Below are positions 1 to 11,270 of a stretch of 64,000 nucleotides of DNA, piece after piece. Made by a program: the position numbers and the translations under genes. Position 1 is the stretch's first letter. Every line of letters begins with the position of its first letter. Source of the stretch: Rhizoclosmatium globosum (Eukaryota; Chytridiomycota; Chytridiomycetes; Chytridiales; Chytriomycetaceae); contig MCGO01000043.1 of NCBI GenBank assembly GCA_002104985.1, forward strand, positions 62,001 through 126,000, written 5' to 3'. Below the pieces are notes generated by a model that ran no database searches, had not been told where the DNA came from, and saw only the letters and a list, made by a program, of their open reading frames with translations.

Positions 1-390
1 GGAATACAACGAGTACGAACCAAGGAATACCACAATGACGACAAGACAGTTATGACCACAACAACAAGTATGCTGACAAGTATGACTCCAATGACGAAAA
101 GTATTACAAACGCGACTATGATACAAGTCGACGGAAGAGTACAATGACTACGAAGCCAAGGAGTATACTCGAAGGAGAAGGAAATTAGGCCATGCTGACA
201 AATACGAAAATACTACGCCGCCGACTACTCCTCTGACTATACTTCCAAGGATTCTTATGGAACGACAAGTACAACGACTACGGCGGATACGACGCCAAAG
301 ACAAATACGACGAGCACGAGGGCAGAGCTACTACAACAACGACAAGTACGCAGAGTCAGCAGATATAACTACAAGGAGAACCAGTACTGA
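1..390 (+). pseudogene. Decayed 3' copy of the secreted Tyr/Lys/Asp repeat gene
   Basis: This stretch aligns almost base for base with the last 400 bases of the intact repeat-protein gene (about 22985-23393). It ends at the equivalent stop codon, TGA at 388-390. Relative to the intact copy it has many one-base losses and several substitutions, so no frame stays open. The 5' part lies outside the window. The match continues loosely into the 3' flank. It is either a true relic of a duplicated gene or a copy damaged by sequencing errors; the number of changes favours a relic. No function is expected from it as written. Confidence 0.8.
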
Positions 391-495
391 GAAGGGAGTT
401 CATGAAACTTATCGTTACTACTATTTAATTGAATAATAAAAATACTTTATATGCAATTCTGGGTTTCTTTGTTGATTGTGTTTCTTATTTGGCCA

Positions 496-745
496 TGATG
501 AGCAGAACTACATCGTGAAGGATACTCTGATCATAATGAGAACAAGTCTTGGAGATGACAAGTTCAAGATAGGAGAAAATCCAAGGAGGAATACAAGATA
601 GTTACAACCAAGCTGACAATACAGCAATGCAGAGAAATACTACTCTTCTGATTACACTGCCAAGGATTCCTTTGATGACAACAGCTCTGGATATACAACC
701 AAGGACTACGAGCGCTACAACAAGGTCAAGTCGGAGAATCAGTGA
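496..745 (+). pseudogene. Second, more diverged partial copy of the repeat gene
   Basis: The stretch again carries codon patterns such as AAG-GAC-TAC, TA(C/T)-GAC and AAG-TCC typical of the Tyr/Lys/Asp-rich repeat gene at 22.4 kb, and ends in a likely stop (TGA at 743-745). The sequence after it (about 765-830, with TATAATTGTAAATAATATTG) resembles the 3' flank of the intact gene at about 23430-23455. The frame is broken repeatedly. It suggests that the locus at the window start once held a longer gene or two copies in tandem. Confidence 0.6.
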
Positions 746-1154
746 AGATTCTTAATATCAATAATGAAGTTTATTATTTTGTATAATTGTAAATAATATT
801 GCTGCTTTCTTTGGTTTTGATGTCTGTTCAAAACTGTTATTATGTGAGAGCACCTCAATATTTGCGAGGAATATTGAAGTGAAAAGCACAGTAGGCAAGG
901 TAAACAGTTTAGTACAAGAATTTGCCACGCTGACATGTTCCAGAGGTTAAATGCAGAAAGGTATGCAATTAGTCGCAATCACTATTGGGTGCATTGTTGT
1001 TTGTTGAGACGACGCACAAGATCATTCATCCACTCAACGCGCCTTGGAACGCTCTTGACGTTATAAGCAAATTCTGAAATATCGACTGAAATTCTCATCA
1101 AAATAGACCTAAACAATTAACAAATATGCATCTGTTTATATCTCCAAGCATCAT

Positions 1155-1226
1155 GGGGTTATAGCTCAGTGGTAGAGCGCCTGCTTCGCATGCATGAGGC
1201 CCAGGGTTCAATCCCCTGTGACTCCA
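1155..1226 (+). tRNA. tRNA-Ala(CGC)
   Basis: A 72-nt cloverleaf with a full seven-pair acceptor stem (with G-U pairs), D stem GCTC/GAGC, anticodon loop TTCGCAT (anticodon CGC, reading GCG), T stem CAGGG/CCCTG and discriminator A. The second pair of the anticodon stem is C-T, the only mismatch. No intron and no encoded CCA, as expected for a nuclear gene. A run of five T follows and can end RNA polymerase III transcription. It is identical to the tRNA at 23516-23587. Confidence 0.95.
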
Positions 1227-1597
1227 CGTTTTTCGAGGGGCCCAAAGCAAGGCGCTGTTGGAATATTGAGAAGAGGAAAACCCAACCCAATCTATCATGA
1301 TATTCATATTCCACCATGCCTAACCACTCTAAAAGCGTTTTCTTCCCGTATTCGCTTCCTTTCACGGCAGCACGTAAGAATTCATGACTTACATCTTAAA
1401 TCGTTTTTTAGAATGCAAGTTTAAATGCAGAAGCAACGTTCCCACCAACTACAATGGACCTGCCTGCCAGCTTCTCTCCCTTTACTACACATGTTTTCGG
1501 CGCCGAGACTTTCTCGCATCCCAGCATCCCAGCATCCCACTTCGCATCCTAGCCATCCTACTGTCCATCCTCCTCAAAACGTATAATACGATAGTGC
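1227..1597. other. Intergenic stretch between two tRNA genes
   Basis: Short open frames occur here on both strands, but none has recognisable protein features or splice structure. A local tandem of the word CATCCCAG/CATCCTAG lies around 1515-1575. Nothing else is supported. Confidence 0.5.
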
Positions 1598-1669
1598 GGG
1601 CCCCTGCGGGAATTGAACCCGCGACCTCCTGCACCCGAAGCAGGAATCATACTACTAGACCAAGGGGCA
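1598..1669 (-). tRNA. tRNA-Pro(CGG)
   Basis: The minus strand folds into a 72-nt tRNA with anticodon stem CCTGC/GCAGG, loop TTCGGGT (anticodon CGG, reading CCG), T stem GCGGG/CCCGC and the proline-type discriminator C. Pair 1-72 is U-C instead of the usual G-C, while pairs 2-7 are intact. No intron is present. A T-run about 20 nt downstream on the minus strand can serve as terminator. Confidence 0.92.
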
Positions 1670-2735
1670 CCTGCCCTATGTATCGTGTATTAGCCCCAGT
1701 CACTAATAATATTATTGCTCATTGATTTACTCTTCTAAATGCCAACTTATTTGCTGAGTTTGAAGGAAATTGTTGAATGGCGTTGTTTGTAGTACTTGGT
1801 TGTGGATTCCTCCAAATGCGAAGGCTTTCAATCAATTGTTTCCGAAAACGGTAGCTCATAATTACAGAAAGTTAGGTTGAGGAAGTGAAGGGTTAAATAA
1901 ACGGATCATGTCATTAGAAATTCCTCATGAATCATATTCGCAACTGACTCCGTGTCAGCTAATTAGCGATCAATTTTGGCATGAGACAGCTCTTTGGGAT
2001 CCGCCGTTCGTAAACTTTCTATATGCTTCAAGAGTTCATTGGATACATAACTATTATTGGTAGTACAGTGAAGAGGTCCCCATGAGTGCAGCATCAAGCC
2101 TTTTGTTCTCGCGAGGTTCATTTGACCCAAAACTTATGAGATTTTTATAACTGTTAACTTCTAGTTGATTTAAACTTAAGGAAAGGAGAAGGGGGAAAAT
2201 TGAGAGCACTTCCAATCAAGTTCAACAGAACCTTCTGAAAAAATCGGATTTGCAGAGGACAGCCCAATTTGTCGTGTGTTTGGGATCATTCAATTCATTT
2301 GATACTCAAGGTATTCATTTTGCATTTGTTTTGAATGAATTGGCAGAGAGCAGTAAACCAACATTATTGAATTGTCAGGATTCGATAGAGTACCGGACCG
2401 CGACGAACACAATACTTTGCTCTGTTTGAATGGCAGAGCACCACCCACACTGGCCACTAGAAGAAAAGACGAGTTCCGTCCTTTCGAGTTCTTCATCGCG
2501 CGTGAGTAGAAAAGGCGTTTCGTTTGTGATTTGACTTTGTTGACACAAACCCAACCAACAACTTTTGTGCAAAAGCGGACGACACTACCGCCACTCGCCC
2601 GCCCGACCGCCACCGCCGCCGCCGCCTTCTTTCCTGCCGCCGCCGCCCAGTCGAGACCGTCGTTTGTGCGCCTCGAATCGCCGAATCCGCCAAACACCGA
2701 CAGTTGAGCCAGTCGAACCCGTCGAAACCATCGAA
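1670..2735. other. Long intergenic region upstream of the flippase gene
   Basis: About 1 kb without a supported gene. A 240-residue minus-strand frame spans 2290-3012, but it is compositionally biased and overlaps the flippase first exon antisense. The last 180 bases are GC-rich with CCG/GCC runs, probably the 5' untranslated region of the downstream flippase. No other element is visible. Confidence 0.5.
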
Positions 2736-5700
2736 ATGGCAGACATTGAACAGCCACAGCAGCCACAGCCAGCCACCGCAAAAGAAAGAGAAGAAGAAAC
2801 TGCGCTTTCAAAAGGGGAAGGGATTCAGACGGAACCAGGATGAACCCGTGGCCTGGGAGGTCCTGTCCCCGCTGAGCCCGGCACAGTTCAGCCACGGAAA
2901 GCAGAACTACATCAGAACTACAAAGTACACTATCGCTTCGTTTATTCCGCTGTTTCTGTACTCTCAGGTGCGTCGGTTGTGCTTTGATCCCTGCCATCTC
3001 GATTTGTAACACTCACTGAATTGCCTCCATCTCCCTCCTCTCCTCCTCAAAAATATATACTCTCACTGCCACATCAACACACCATTCATCCATCTATTCA
3101 ACTTCAATAAATCGAACAACGAATGCTGCCATTCCGACGTACTCCAGTTTCACCGCTTCTATAACATCTACTTCCTTTTGGGTGCTCTCTCCACAATCTA
3201 TCCCTCTGCCGCCCTCTCTCCTCTCTCTCAAATCACTCCTCTCCTCACTGTCCTCTTTTTCGCTGCCCTCAAAGACATTATCGAAGACTATGCTCGATAC
3301 AGATCTGACTCAGCGGCAAACTCCCAAATTAAAACTGTCATTCGTGATGGTTCCGTTGTTCAAGTCAAAGCTCAGGATTTGGTCAAGGGTGATTTGATTC
3401 GTGTCGAAAAGAATGAAAAGTTGTCGGTCGATGCTATCATTGTTTCCTGTGCTCATGAGGATGGCACCTGTTTTATTGAGACTGCTGAATTGGATGGGTA
3501 CGTTTATTTTTTGGGGGCGCAGTCACGAGTGTAGGGAGGCACGAGCGTGGAGCGTGAGCGTGGGGGAGGTCGCGAGCGTAGGGAGGCACGACCGGAGCTC
3601 AATACCTTCAGGCGGAGCGTTGAGAAAAGTGAGCGCAGCGAACGATTTTTTGCGAAGCAAATATGCGTAGGGAGGCACGACCGGAGCTCAATACCTTCAG
3701 GCGGAGCTGTAAAAATAGTGAGCGGAGCGAACAGTCTTTCACAAGTGAACACATGTGGAGGGAGGCCACGACCGGAGCTCAATACCGTCAGGCAGAGGTG
3801 GAAAAATTAGTGAGCGCAGCGAACAATCTTTGCTTCGCGAAGATAGTGGAGGCACGACCGAGCTTTTTCCAAAGGCGAAAGATGAAGGCACTATACTCAT
3901 CAAATCAATACAGAGAAACGAACTTAAAGCGTCGTTCTGCCATCCCAGCTTTGACACACTACCAAGCCCTTGAAGACGTGATCCGTATCAACCTACATAT
4001 TCAGTGTGAACAGCCCAACGAAAACCTTTTATCATTTGAAGGTCGTGCAAAGTACACAGTGACAAGTGCTCAACGTGCTCGTGCCGATCGCCGCAAGTCC
4101 TTCTTTGAAGCTGAAAAGCACGAAGACACTCGCCGTGAAGGACAGATTGTCGACGGTCCAGGCGTTGTTCCACTCTCCCTCACGAACCTTTTCCTTCGTG
4201 GAAGTGTGCTTCGCAACACAGAGTACGCGTGGGCTGCGGTTGTGTACACTGGTTCTGATACAAAAATTATCATGAATATGAAGAAACCTCCTCAAAAGGA
4301 ATCGCGTTTGATGCGATACTTGAACTGGTTTGTGATGGGAGTCTTTATCTACAACTTGGTCATTCTGTTCTTGTCTGCTACCCTCAAGTACTTTGATTAC
4401 CAAGGAGTTGTGAATACAAACAACCGTTGGTACTTGTATGGAGGTTACACTGATTCACTGGTAAGACTACCGCGTTGTTTCGATTTCAACTGTTTCTAAA
4501 ATCATATCAAGATTGTGAGCTTCTTTGGAGGACTGTTTGCCTATTTTGGTGCCTATACTTACTGTATCCCCATCTCACTCTTTGTGATGGTGGAAATGGA
4601 TCGTTTGGCTCAAGGGTACTTTATGCTTTGGGATCAGAAAATGGCCACACTTCGGGAGCCGGCTGCAACTGCTCCTCCTGGTGAAGAGCCTGAGTTAGTG
4701 CAGATGAAGGCCAATAACACCAATTTGAACGAAGATTTGGCTGCTATTGAATACATCTTCTCTGATAAGACTGGAACTTTGACAAGAAACGAGATGGTCT
4801 TGGCCAAATGGTATTTGGACGGAATCGTCTATGACGATATGGCCCAGCCTGGATCGTTTGGGCAGGCTTTAAGGGTTGGTATTTTGGTGTTTAATTCACT
4901 AGCTAACACTCTCACCCCAGTCTGGAAACATCTCGGCCAAACAAAAGCAGCAAATGACTCTTTTTTACCGCAACTTGGTTCTCTGTCACGGGGTTATTCC
5001 GTCTTACTCGGAAGTTTCACAAAAACTAGTTTATGAATCCCAGTCTCCTGACGAGACTGCCCTCGTTGACGCTATCGCTCGATCTCAAATTATTCTGACG
5101 AACCGATCAAAATCGAATGTTACTTTCACCATCCCTGACGTCAACGGCAACCCAGTTCCACAAGTCTTTGAAGTGTTACACACTCTGGAGTTCAACAGTG
5201 ACAGGAAACGTATGAGTGTTATCATCAAGGACAAAGAAACGGGAAAATACCACATTTACTGTAAAGGAGCTGATAATATCATTTTGGAGCGTTTGAGCAA
5301 GGATCCCTCCGTAAATTCACCTCAAGTCGTCGACGATGCCATCAATGCTTTGCATGGATTCAGTGTGACTGGATTGCGTACTTTATGTATCACTTACAGA
5401 GAGCTTGATGACGCTTTGTACGCTCACTTCAAGGACGAATTCGAGGCTGCTGAGACGGCGCTTGTTGACAGAGACTTGAAGATGGCTGCTGCCTGTGAAA
5501 AAGTGGAACACGACTTGACACTCTTGGGTTGTACCGCAATTGAAGACCGTTTGCAAGACGAAGTTCCTGAGACTATCGCCTTCTTGATGAAAGCGGGTAT
5601 CAAAGTGTGGTTGTTGACTGGTGACAAGCAGGAGACTGCCATCAACATTGGACAAAGTAGTAAATTGATTCAGCCAGGAATGGTAGTGTTCAAGTTGAAC

Positions 5701-7062
5701 AGTAAGACTGTTCCTGAGTGTGGACAATTGTTGGATGATTTACAGCGACAGATGGACGCTAATGCTGGAAATGAAGGAAATGGATATACTCTTGTTGTTG
5801 ATGGACTCTCGTTGGGACATGTTTTCGCTGGAAAGCATGAGCAAAAAATGGTTGCTGTTGGAGTACGATGCCGGTCTGTCATTTGTTGCCGTGTCACGCC
5901 TCTTCAAAAGTCCATGGTCGTCAATATGGTCAAACTTGGACTTAACAAGATGTGTTTGGCAATTGGAGATGGTGCAAACGACGTTCCTATGATTATGTCT
6001 GCCCATGTTGGTGTCGGTATTATGGGACGAGAGGGAACACAAGCTGTCCGATCATCAGACTATGCCTTCGCAGAGTTTAGGTTCTTGAAGCGACTGTTGG
6101 TTGTGCATGGACGATACAGTTCTATGCGACTTTCAAACATGATGTTATACAGTTTCTACAAGAACTTGGCGTTTATTACTGTACAGGTGCTGTTTGGATT
6201 TTACAGTACATGGTGTGGAGCGGTGAGTCTGCTTTTATAACGTTTTGACGATCAAAAAACTGAATACTGCTCCCAGCTCATCTATGAAGAATTTTTCATG
6301 ACTTGGTTCAACTTGTTCTATACCTCTCTACCGCCTCTTTTGCTTGGAATCTTTGAAAAGGATGTTTCTGATGAAGTTGCCGAAAAATATCCCCAGCTCT
6401 ACATGCAATGTAGGGACGGTTTGTACTGGAACTGGACACTATTTGTTGGAGTTTTGTTGGACTCTATCTGGCATTCTCTCGGTATTTTCGTTTCTTTGGA
6501 CGGTTGTTGTTTTGCTCACGGTCTTCTCTTTCTATTAGCCGTCTTCTTTGGAATGTACTTTGCGATTGGTGACTCTGATATCGGTACAAACGGACGCGGC
6601 ATTGGATATTGGATGCTCTGCTTCATCGCCTCGAACGTGATTGTACTTGTCGTCATCTCAAAGATTTGCCTCATTACACACCACTGGGTTTGGCTCACTT
6701 GGTTTATGTTGGGTTTCAGCGCTATTATATTTGTGGGTGGAGCCATTATCATTGAGTCGATCGGATACGGAAGTGTGACAGGTACCTACTTGGAGTCATA
6801 TTCATGCCCGACATTCTGGATTCTTTTGCCGATTATCACTGCCATGTGTGTGATTCCTTCAATTGCCGTCATGTAGTAAGTAGCTTTGGATTGAATTTTA
6901 CTGCAGTGGTTGATAATTTTGTATCGCAGCGCGAGAAGAACCATCTGGCCATCTGATGCTGACATTGCTGTCGAGAATATGAAACTCAACAAAAAGACTG
7001 GAGCTGAAGAGGCAGAGATTGAGATGGCAGAAGTGAGCCCAGCCTTCAGAAACAGTGCCTGA
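2736..7062 (+). CDS. P4-type ATPase (phospholipid flippase)
   Basis: Moves phospholipids from the outer to the inner leaflet of a membrane at the cost of ATP. Exons are about 2736-2967, 3148-3497, 3914-4460, 4512-4874, 4921-6222, 6277-6875 and 6930-7062, giving about 1,180 residues, usual for the family. Visible motifs are the P4 start NYIRTTKYT, the actuator DGET (split by the third intron), the phosphorylation site SDKTGTLT, KGAD in the nucleotide domain, TGDKQETA, and GDGANDVPM with its P4 tail. About ten membrane helices follow the P4 pattern. The loop reading NLNEDL before DKTGT resembles animal ATP11-type flippases, so the exact subfamily is open. P4 enzymes normally need a CDC50 partner, which is not in the window. 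Start: the first good ATG (2736) is one frame off from the NYIRTTKY exon, so a base is missing or a small intron is unresolved. Confidence 0.93.
3530..3865 (+). repeat. Intronic tandem repeat (unit about 105 bp, three-plus copies)
   Basis: Inside the 416-nt intron of the flippase (3498-3913) a unit recurs at about 3575, 3668 and 3755. Each unit starts GGAGGCACGACCGGAGCTCA, continues ATACC(T/G)TCAGGC, and ends with GTGAGCG(C/G)AGCGAAC followed by a short hairpin-like TTGC...GCGAAG. An incomplete unit flanks each side. The word GAGCGNAGCGAA also occurs in the large introns at 14482-14667 and 60191-60467. Confidence 0.85.
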
Positions 7063-7245
7063 TAGTTTATAACCTGTTACTCATTTTACTTGTTTGTTTT
7101 TCTTTTTCTTTACTCTTAGATGGGGAAGTGATACTTAGTTGAATTATAACCATTTTGCACCATTTTGCAAATGAATCTGTGTGAATCATTTTGAAGGGAC
7201 GGGAGACTTGATTGGAACTCTGCCCCAAAACACTCATCACATCTT

Positions 7246-10200
7246 ATGTCATTTACCCCGTCATCGCCGTATCTACCCATTCTTCAGCCTGTCAATCATG
7301 CATCTTTGATACCAATTTTGCGATCAGCTTACACGGCCGTCAGCGATGCCGTGTTGGTTGTCCTGCCCAGTGCCACTCAATATGACAAACGGGCGATGGA
7401 CGCCACAATACTTCTCGCCAATTCTTCAGCAATTGATCTTCTTGGATTCAACGTATCCGATGCTCTCCAACGGGCGATTGAGGGCATATCCATTCGGTCT
7501 GTCCTTTATGAAATGCCAGCCGTGGAAACTACAGCCCATAGATACCCGCCCGTCGATATCACGTCTATTGTATCCAAGTTTGATGATTTCAAAGCCCGGA
7601 GTGTGCCAGATGCGATGCAAACTGTAAAAGTGAAATTACGTGCCAAACCTGCTGCGGGGAAATCATTTCCCGTTGATGTCACTATATCTCAACTGGCATT
7701 AGATGCTCTAGTTGGCGGAGATGAAGAGAGACGGAGATGTCCGTTAGTTTTGACGTTGAAACGAAGCAGCATCCAAAGTTTAGCTGTTCCCGTTGACTCA
7801 AAAAGGAACCCAAGTCCAGAACTTCAGCAACAACCTTGCGGAACATATTCTCGATATAAGGCAGAGTTTGAAGAGCTGTCGTGTTTAGGAAAAGGCGGAT
7901 TTGGGATCGTGTTTCGTGCTAGAAATCGATTGGATGGGATTGAATATGCCATCAAGAAAGTGAAGCTTTCCTGTACACCTGTTCAATTTTCATTATTTGC
8001 CTCGGCTCCAGACACTGTATCTAGTGGATCTGTAAAGAGTTCTTTCACTGCTCCAAGCTCTTTGCTGTCTACAACTCCAGGCAGTGTCTCTATGCATGAC
8101 GCGCGATTACTCAACGAAATCAAGTTATTCGCAAGGTATTAATATGATGCGACTCTGTTTTGCTGCTTACAAATTCATTTTAGATTATCGCAACATCCAA
8201 ATGTTGTTAGCTATCATACTGCATGGATTGAATCTGAACCTGAGAAGCCATGTCACCAAAGCAAAAGGAACCCCCAGTTTCGGCTGCCTTTATTACTCCC
8301 AAAAATAAAATCCCGGGCTTGAGCTTAAATGTCAACGGAGCCAGTGGTCCACCTTCTGTAACTTCTCAGCTCAGTGCCAGCCTTAAATCTGCGAACCTGG
8401 ATGGTACTGCTCCGTCAAGGCCGTCACCTCAGCAAGAATACATTCTCTTTAGACCGCCTCACAGCTATCTATGAACGCTAGTATTTCAAATGCATCAAGT
8501 TTCGGCCGCCGACAGTTTTCGACGAGTAATGATGAAGAGATATGATTGAATTCACTGCAAGTGGATCTTCGCGGTCTTCGAAAGCATCATCACATCAAAG
8601 TGAAACAAGTGATGATAGTGAGAGTGAAGATAGTGACGGTGAAGACTTGAAAAGGTTTATGTGGAGGGTGGAAAGGCGTCAGCTGTCAATATTAAAACTG
8701 ATCGTGGTCTGCCATCGCGTGGTTCTGGAAAGTTGTCCGCTAGCTTGCCAATACACTTCGGCAGGTCTTCACGTCTCTATCTTCTGAAACTGCAACTGGC
8801 GAGAGCGATGCAGAAACATTCAAGGTATCACGTTTGACAAACTTTGGACGATTGGGTTCCGAATTGTCTTTAATTTCTGGTGCATCTCGCCTGTCTTCTG
8901 TAATATCTGAGAAATCTAGTGATAGTGAAGAAGAAAATGAATCTGATTTGATCACTGAGTCATCTGTTGAAAATCCTGGTGGTACAAAGCAGCATCAAGC
9001 CACTCTATATATCCAAATGCAGGTATGTAAAATGAGTCTGTTATTCAAACACTTACGGTTTCTGCCTCAGCTTTGTCCCTACATGGACTTACGCACTTTC
9101 ATCAACAAGCGACGTTCAAATCCATCGATGACTTCCAAAAGCTCCATTCGCCCAAGCATCCCGGTAAAGAATCAAGATTCGCACATGTTTTTAGTGGATG
9201 ATTTGGAAGGACCAAAATTATTTGAGGATTACGATGACACGGAGGAAGAGAACAATCCAACGCGTACAATCAATCTCTATTTGTTCAAGCAAATCGTTGA
9301 AGGTCTCATGCATATTCATGAGCAACATGTTGTCGTGAGTCTGTGTATTTTGCCGTTTCATATATCTGAACCTATATTTAGCATCGAGACATCAAACCAG
9401 ACAACATTTTCGTTCAAGAAAACTATAATGTACTAGTCGGAGACTTTGGCTTAGCGAAAAGTTTGGCTAGTCATGCAGTGAATAATCTCGCTGATTCTCC
9501 TGAACCGGAAACTGACGAGACAGGGACTGCGAGTACGGACGAAGGAACATTTTTCTATATGGCCCCAGAACTGTTGGACCAACACATTTACACTGCCAAG
9601 AGTGACATTTACTCTTTAGGCATCATTCTACTCGAATTATTCCACCCATTTTCCACAGAAATGGAGAGAATCATGTTGTTAACCGAATTGAAGAAGAATC
9701 CACTATCTTTGGCGCATTTCTGCTCTGCTTCAGGAATGCCGAGCGATGTATCACACCTTCTGTCTCGTTTACTCTCTGTCGACCCTTCAAAACGCCCGTC
9801 AGCTATGGAAATTATTCTAGATCCTCTTTTTGATAACTTTGCGTCTCAGCAACTGGGTATTCGATCTCCGTTAGCAACGTCGCCGAATCACAGTGTCTCT
9901 TTGAATACGAACTCATTCCTGTCAATGCGAAGACCTTCTTCCAGCTTTACTCTGCGTCCAGGATCCATGCGGTCCGATCATCTACATCTCCGTCAACGTG
10001 CATCGTCCACAACCATCACTGGAAATTTTGCTCACCGGTCTTCCTCAGGCAGTCCGTCCGACCCTATCGGGAGTGGTGTTGCGTCGTTTATTGGCCCTCG
10101 GTCTTTACCCTCGTATAAATTTCCTGCTCATACCACAGAAGATGATGATGAGTCGAGCATGTCAACCTCCAGTAAGCCACCTTACGTTCCGCATCCTAGA

Positions 10201-10938
10201 TCCAGCAGTTTTGATCTATCAAACGGTAACGACACTGTTGAACTGATTGGGCTAGGTGAAAGTATACACGAGGGAATGGAGAAGAAGGAGGAAGCCCCAA
10301 AACAAACAAACGCGTTTGCACAGCTTTGGGGAATGATAAAAAATGTGACGAAACCAAAAAGTGGAAGCAGTAATGAAGGCCTAGGAAGTGCAGGGTTGGT
10401 GGAATCACCGGTTCCTGAAGATGCCATTGATCCCGCACCTTCTCAGAAGCCTCACATGATTCGACACAGCGACTCGATACGCTCCTTGTCGTCTGTTCTC
10501 TCACAAAAGACAATGGAAAAATATGGTGGAGTGGCTTTAGGGGCTGATTCGGGCCTTGTTAAACCGCAGACACTGAAGCACAAATCAAGTCAAATGGATT
10601 CAAGGAGGCAAAATTCGGATGGATTCTCGCTTAGCACAACTTCGACAATGATTGGATCGTCTCCAACAACCTCCCTTGTCCAAACATCTTGCATTAAGCC
10701 CAAAGCCACCCGTGACCGAATGCTCTCTGCACCTGCACCTTTTTCCGATGCTGTTAATGAAACTGAAGGGAAGGACACGCGGATTATGGAATTGGAAAAT
10801 GACGTCAGCCTGCTGCTGGAACAGCTTCTGGCGTTGAAGGAGAAGAATTTAGAAATGGAGGCTAAACTTGCATCAAAAGAGGAGGTGTTGGCAGTGCAGA
10901 TGAGAAGGACTGATTTTATTATACTTGCCATAATATGA
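7246..10938 (+). CDS. eIF2-alpha kinase with N-terminal PAS-like domain
   Basis: Predicted Ser/Thr kinase of the PEK/GCN2 group, which phosphorylates translation factor eIF2-alpha under stress. Exons 7246-8135, 8184-9022, 9071-9334 and 9382-10938 give about 1,180 residues. Residues about 25-180 follow a PAS pattern: [23 protein letters not shown], then [10 protein letters not shown]. The kinase starts [20 protein letters not shown] with lysine in YAIKKVKL. A long acidic Ser-rich insert splits the N lobe before [16 protein letters not shown], a hallmark of eIF2 kinases. [26 protein letters not shown] and SDIYSLG follow. The C-terminal tail is Ser-rich and ends in a short coiled coil. The insert (8240-8820) needs at least three one-base frame corrections. 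A typical regulatory domain of GCN2, PERK or HRI is not seen. Confidence 0.87.
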
Positions 10939-11055
10939 TCTTGCATTAATCTTTGCTTAATAATGATGTTAATAGTCTTAAAAGTTGTGGAAAGGTAAAA
11001 ATGTAGGTGTAAGAAAAAATAGATTTTATAAAGGTATTTGCCTTACGCTTTTACA

Positions 11056-11127
11056 AGCACCGTAGATCAGCGGAAGATCGCTGGGCTCATAACTCAGAGG
11101 TCGGAGGATCGAAACCTCCCGGTGCTA
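11056..11127 (+). tRNA. Initiator tRNA-Met(CAT), copy 1
   Basis: A 72-nt tRNA starting AGCACCG and ending CGGTGCT-A, so it has the A1-U72 pair of eukaryotic initiators. The anticodon stem CTGGG/CTCAG frames loop CTCATAA (anticodon CAT). The T loop reads ATCGAAA, so A54 replaces the usual T54, another initiator hallmark. No intron. Identical to the copy on the other strand at 13125-13196. Confidence 0.95.
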
Positions 11128-11270
11128 GTTTTGTTGAAAAGAAAACATTTGTCTCAAGTAAAATTGCCTATTACTCCGTCTGTTTTGCTTCCTTCCAACT
11201 TGATGGTCGATTGCATTGAAAATAGTAAAAATAAACGATAAGAATAGTTCACTTCGGGTAAATGATTTAT

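Noticed and set aside
2290..3012. 240-residue minus-strand open frame
   Set aside because: It lies antisense to the flippase first exon, is rich in Ala/Gly/Arg from the GC-rich leader, and has no recognisable domain.
3530..3865. CRISPR-like array
   Set aside because: Units are contiguous tandem repeats without unique spacers, inside a spliceosomal intron of a eukaryotic gene.
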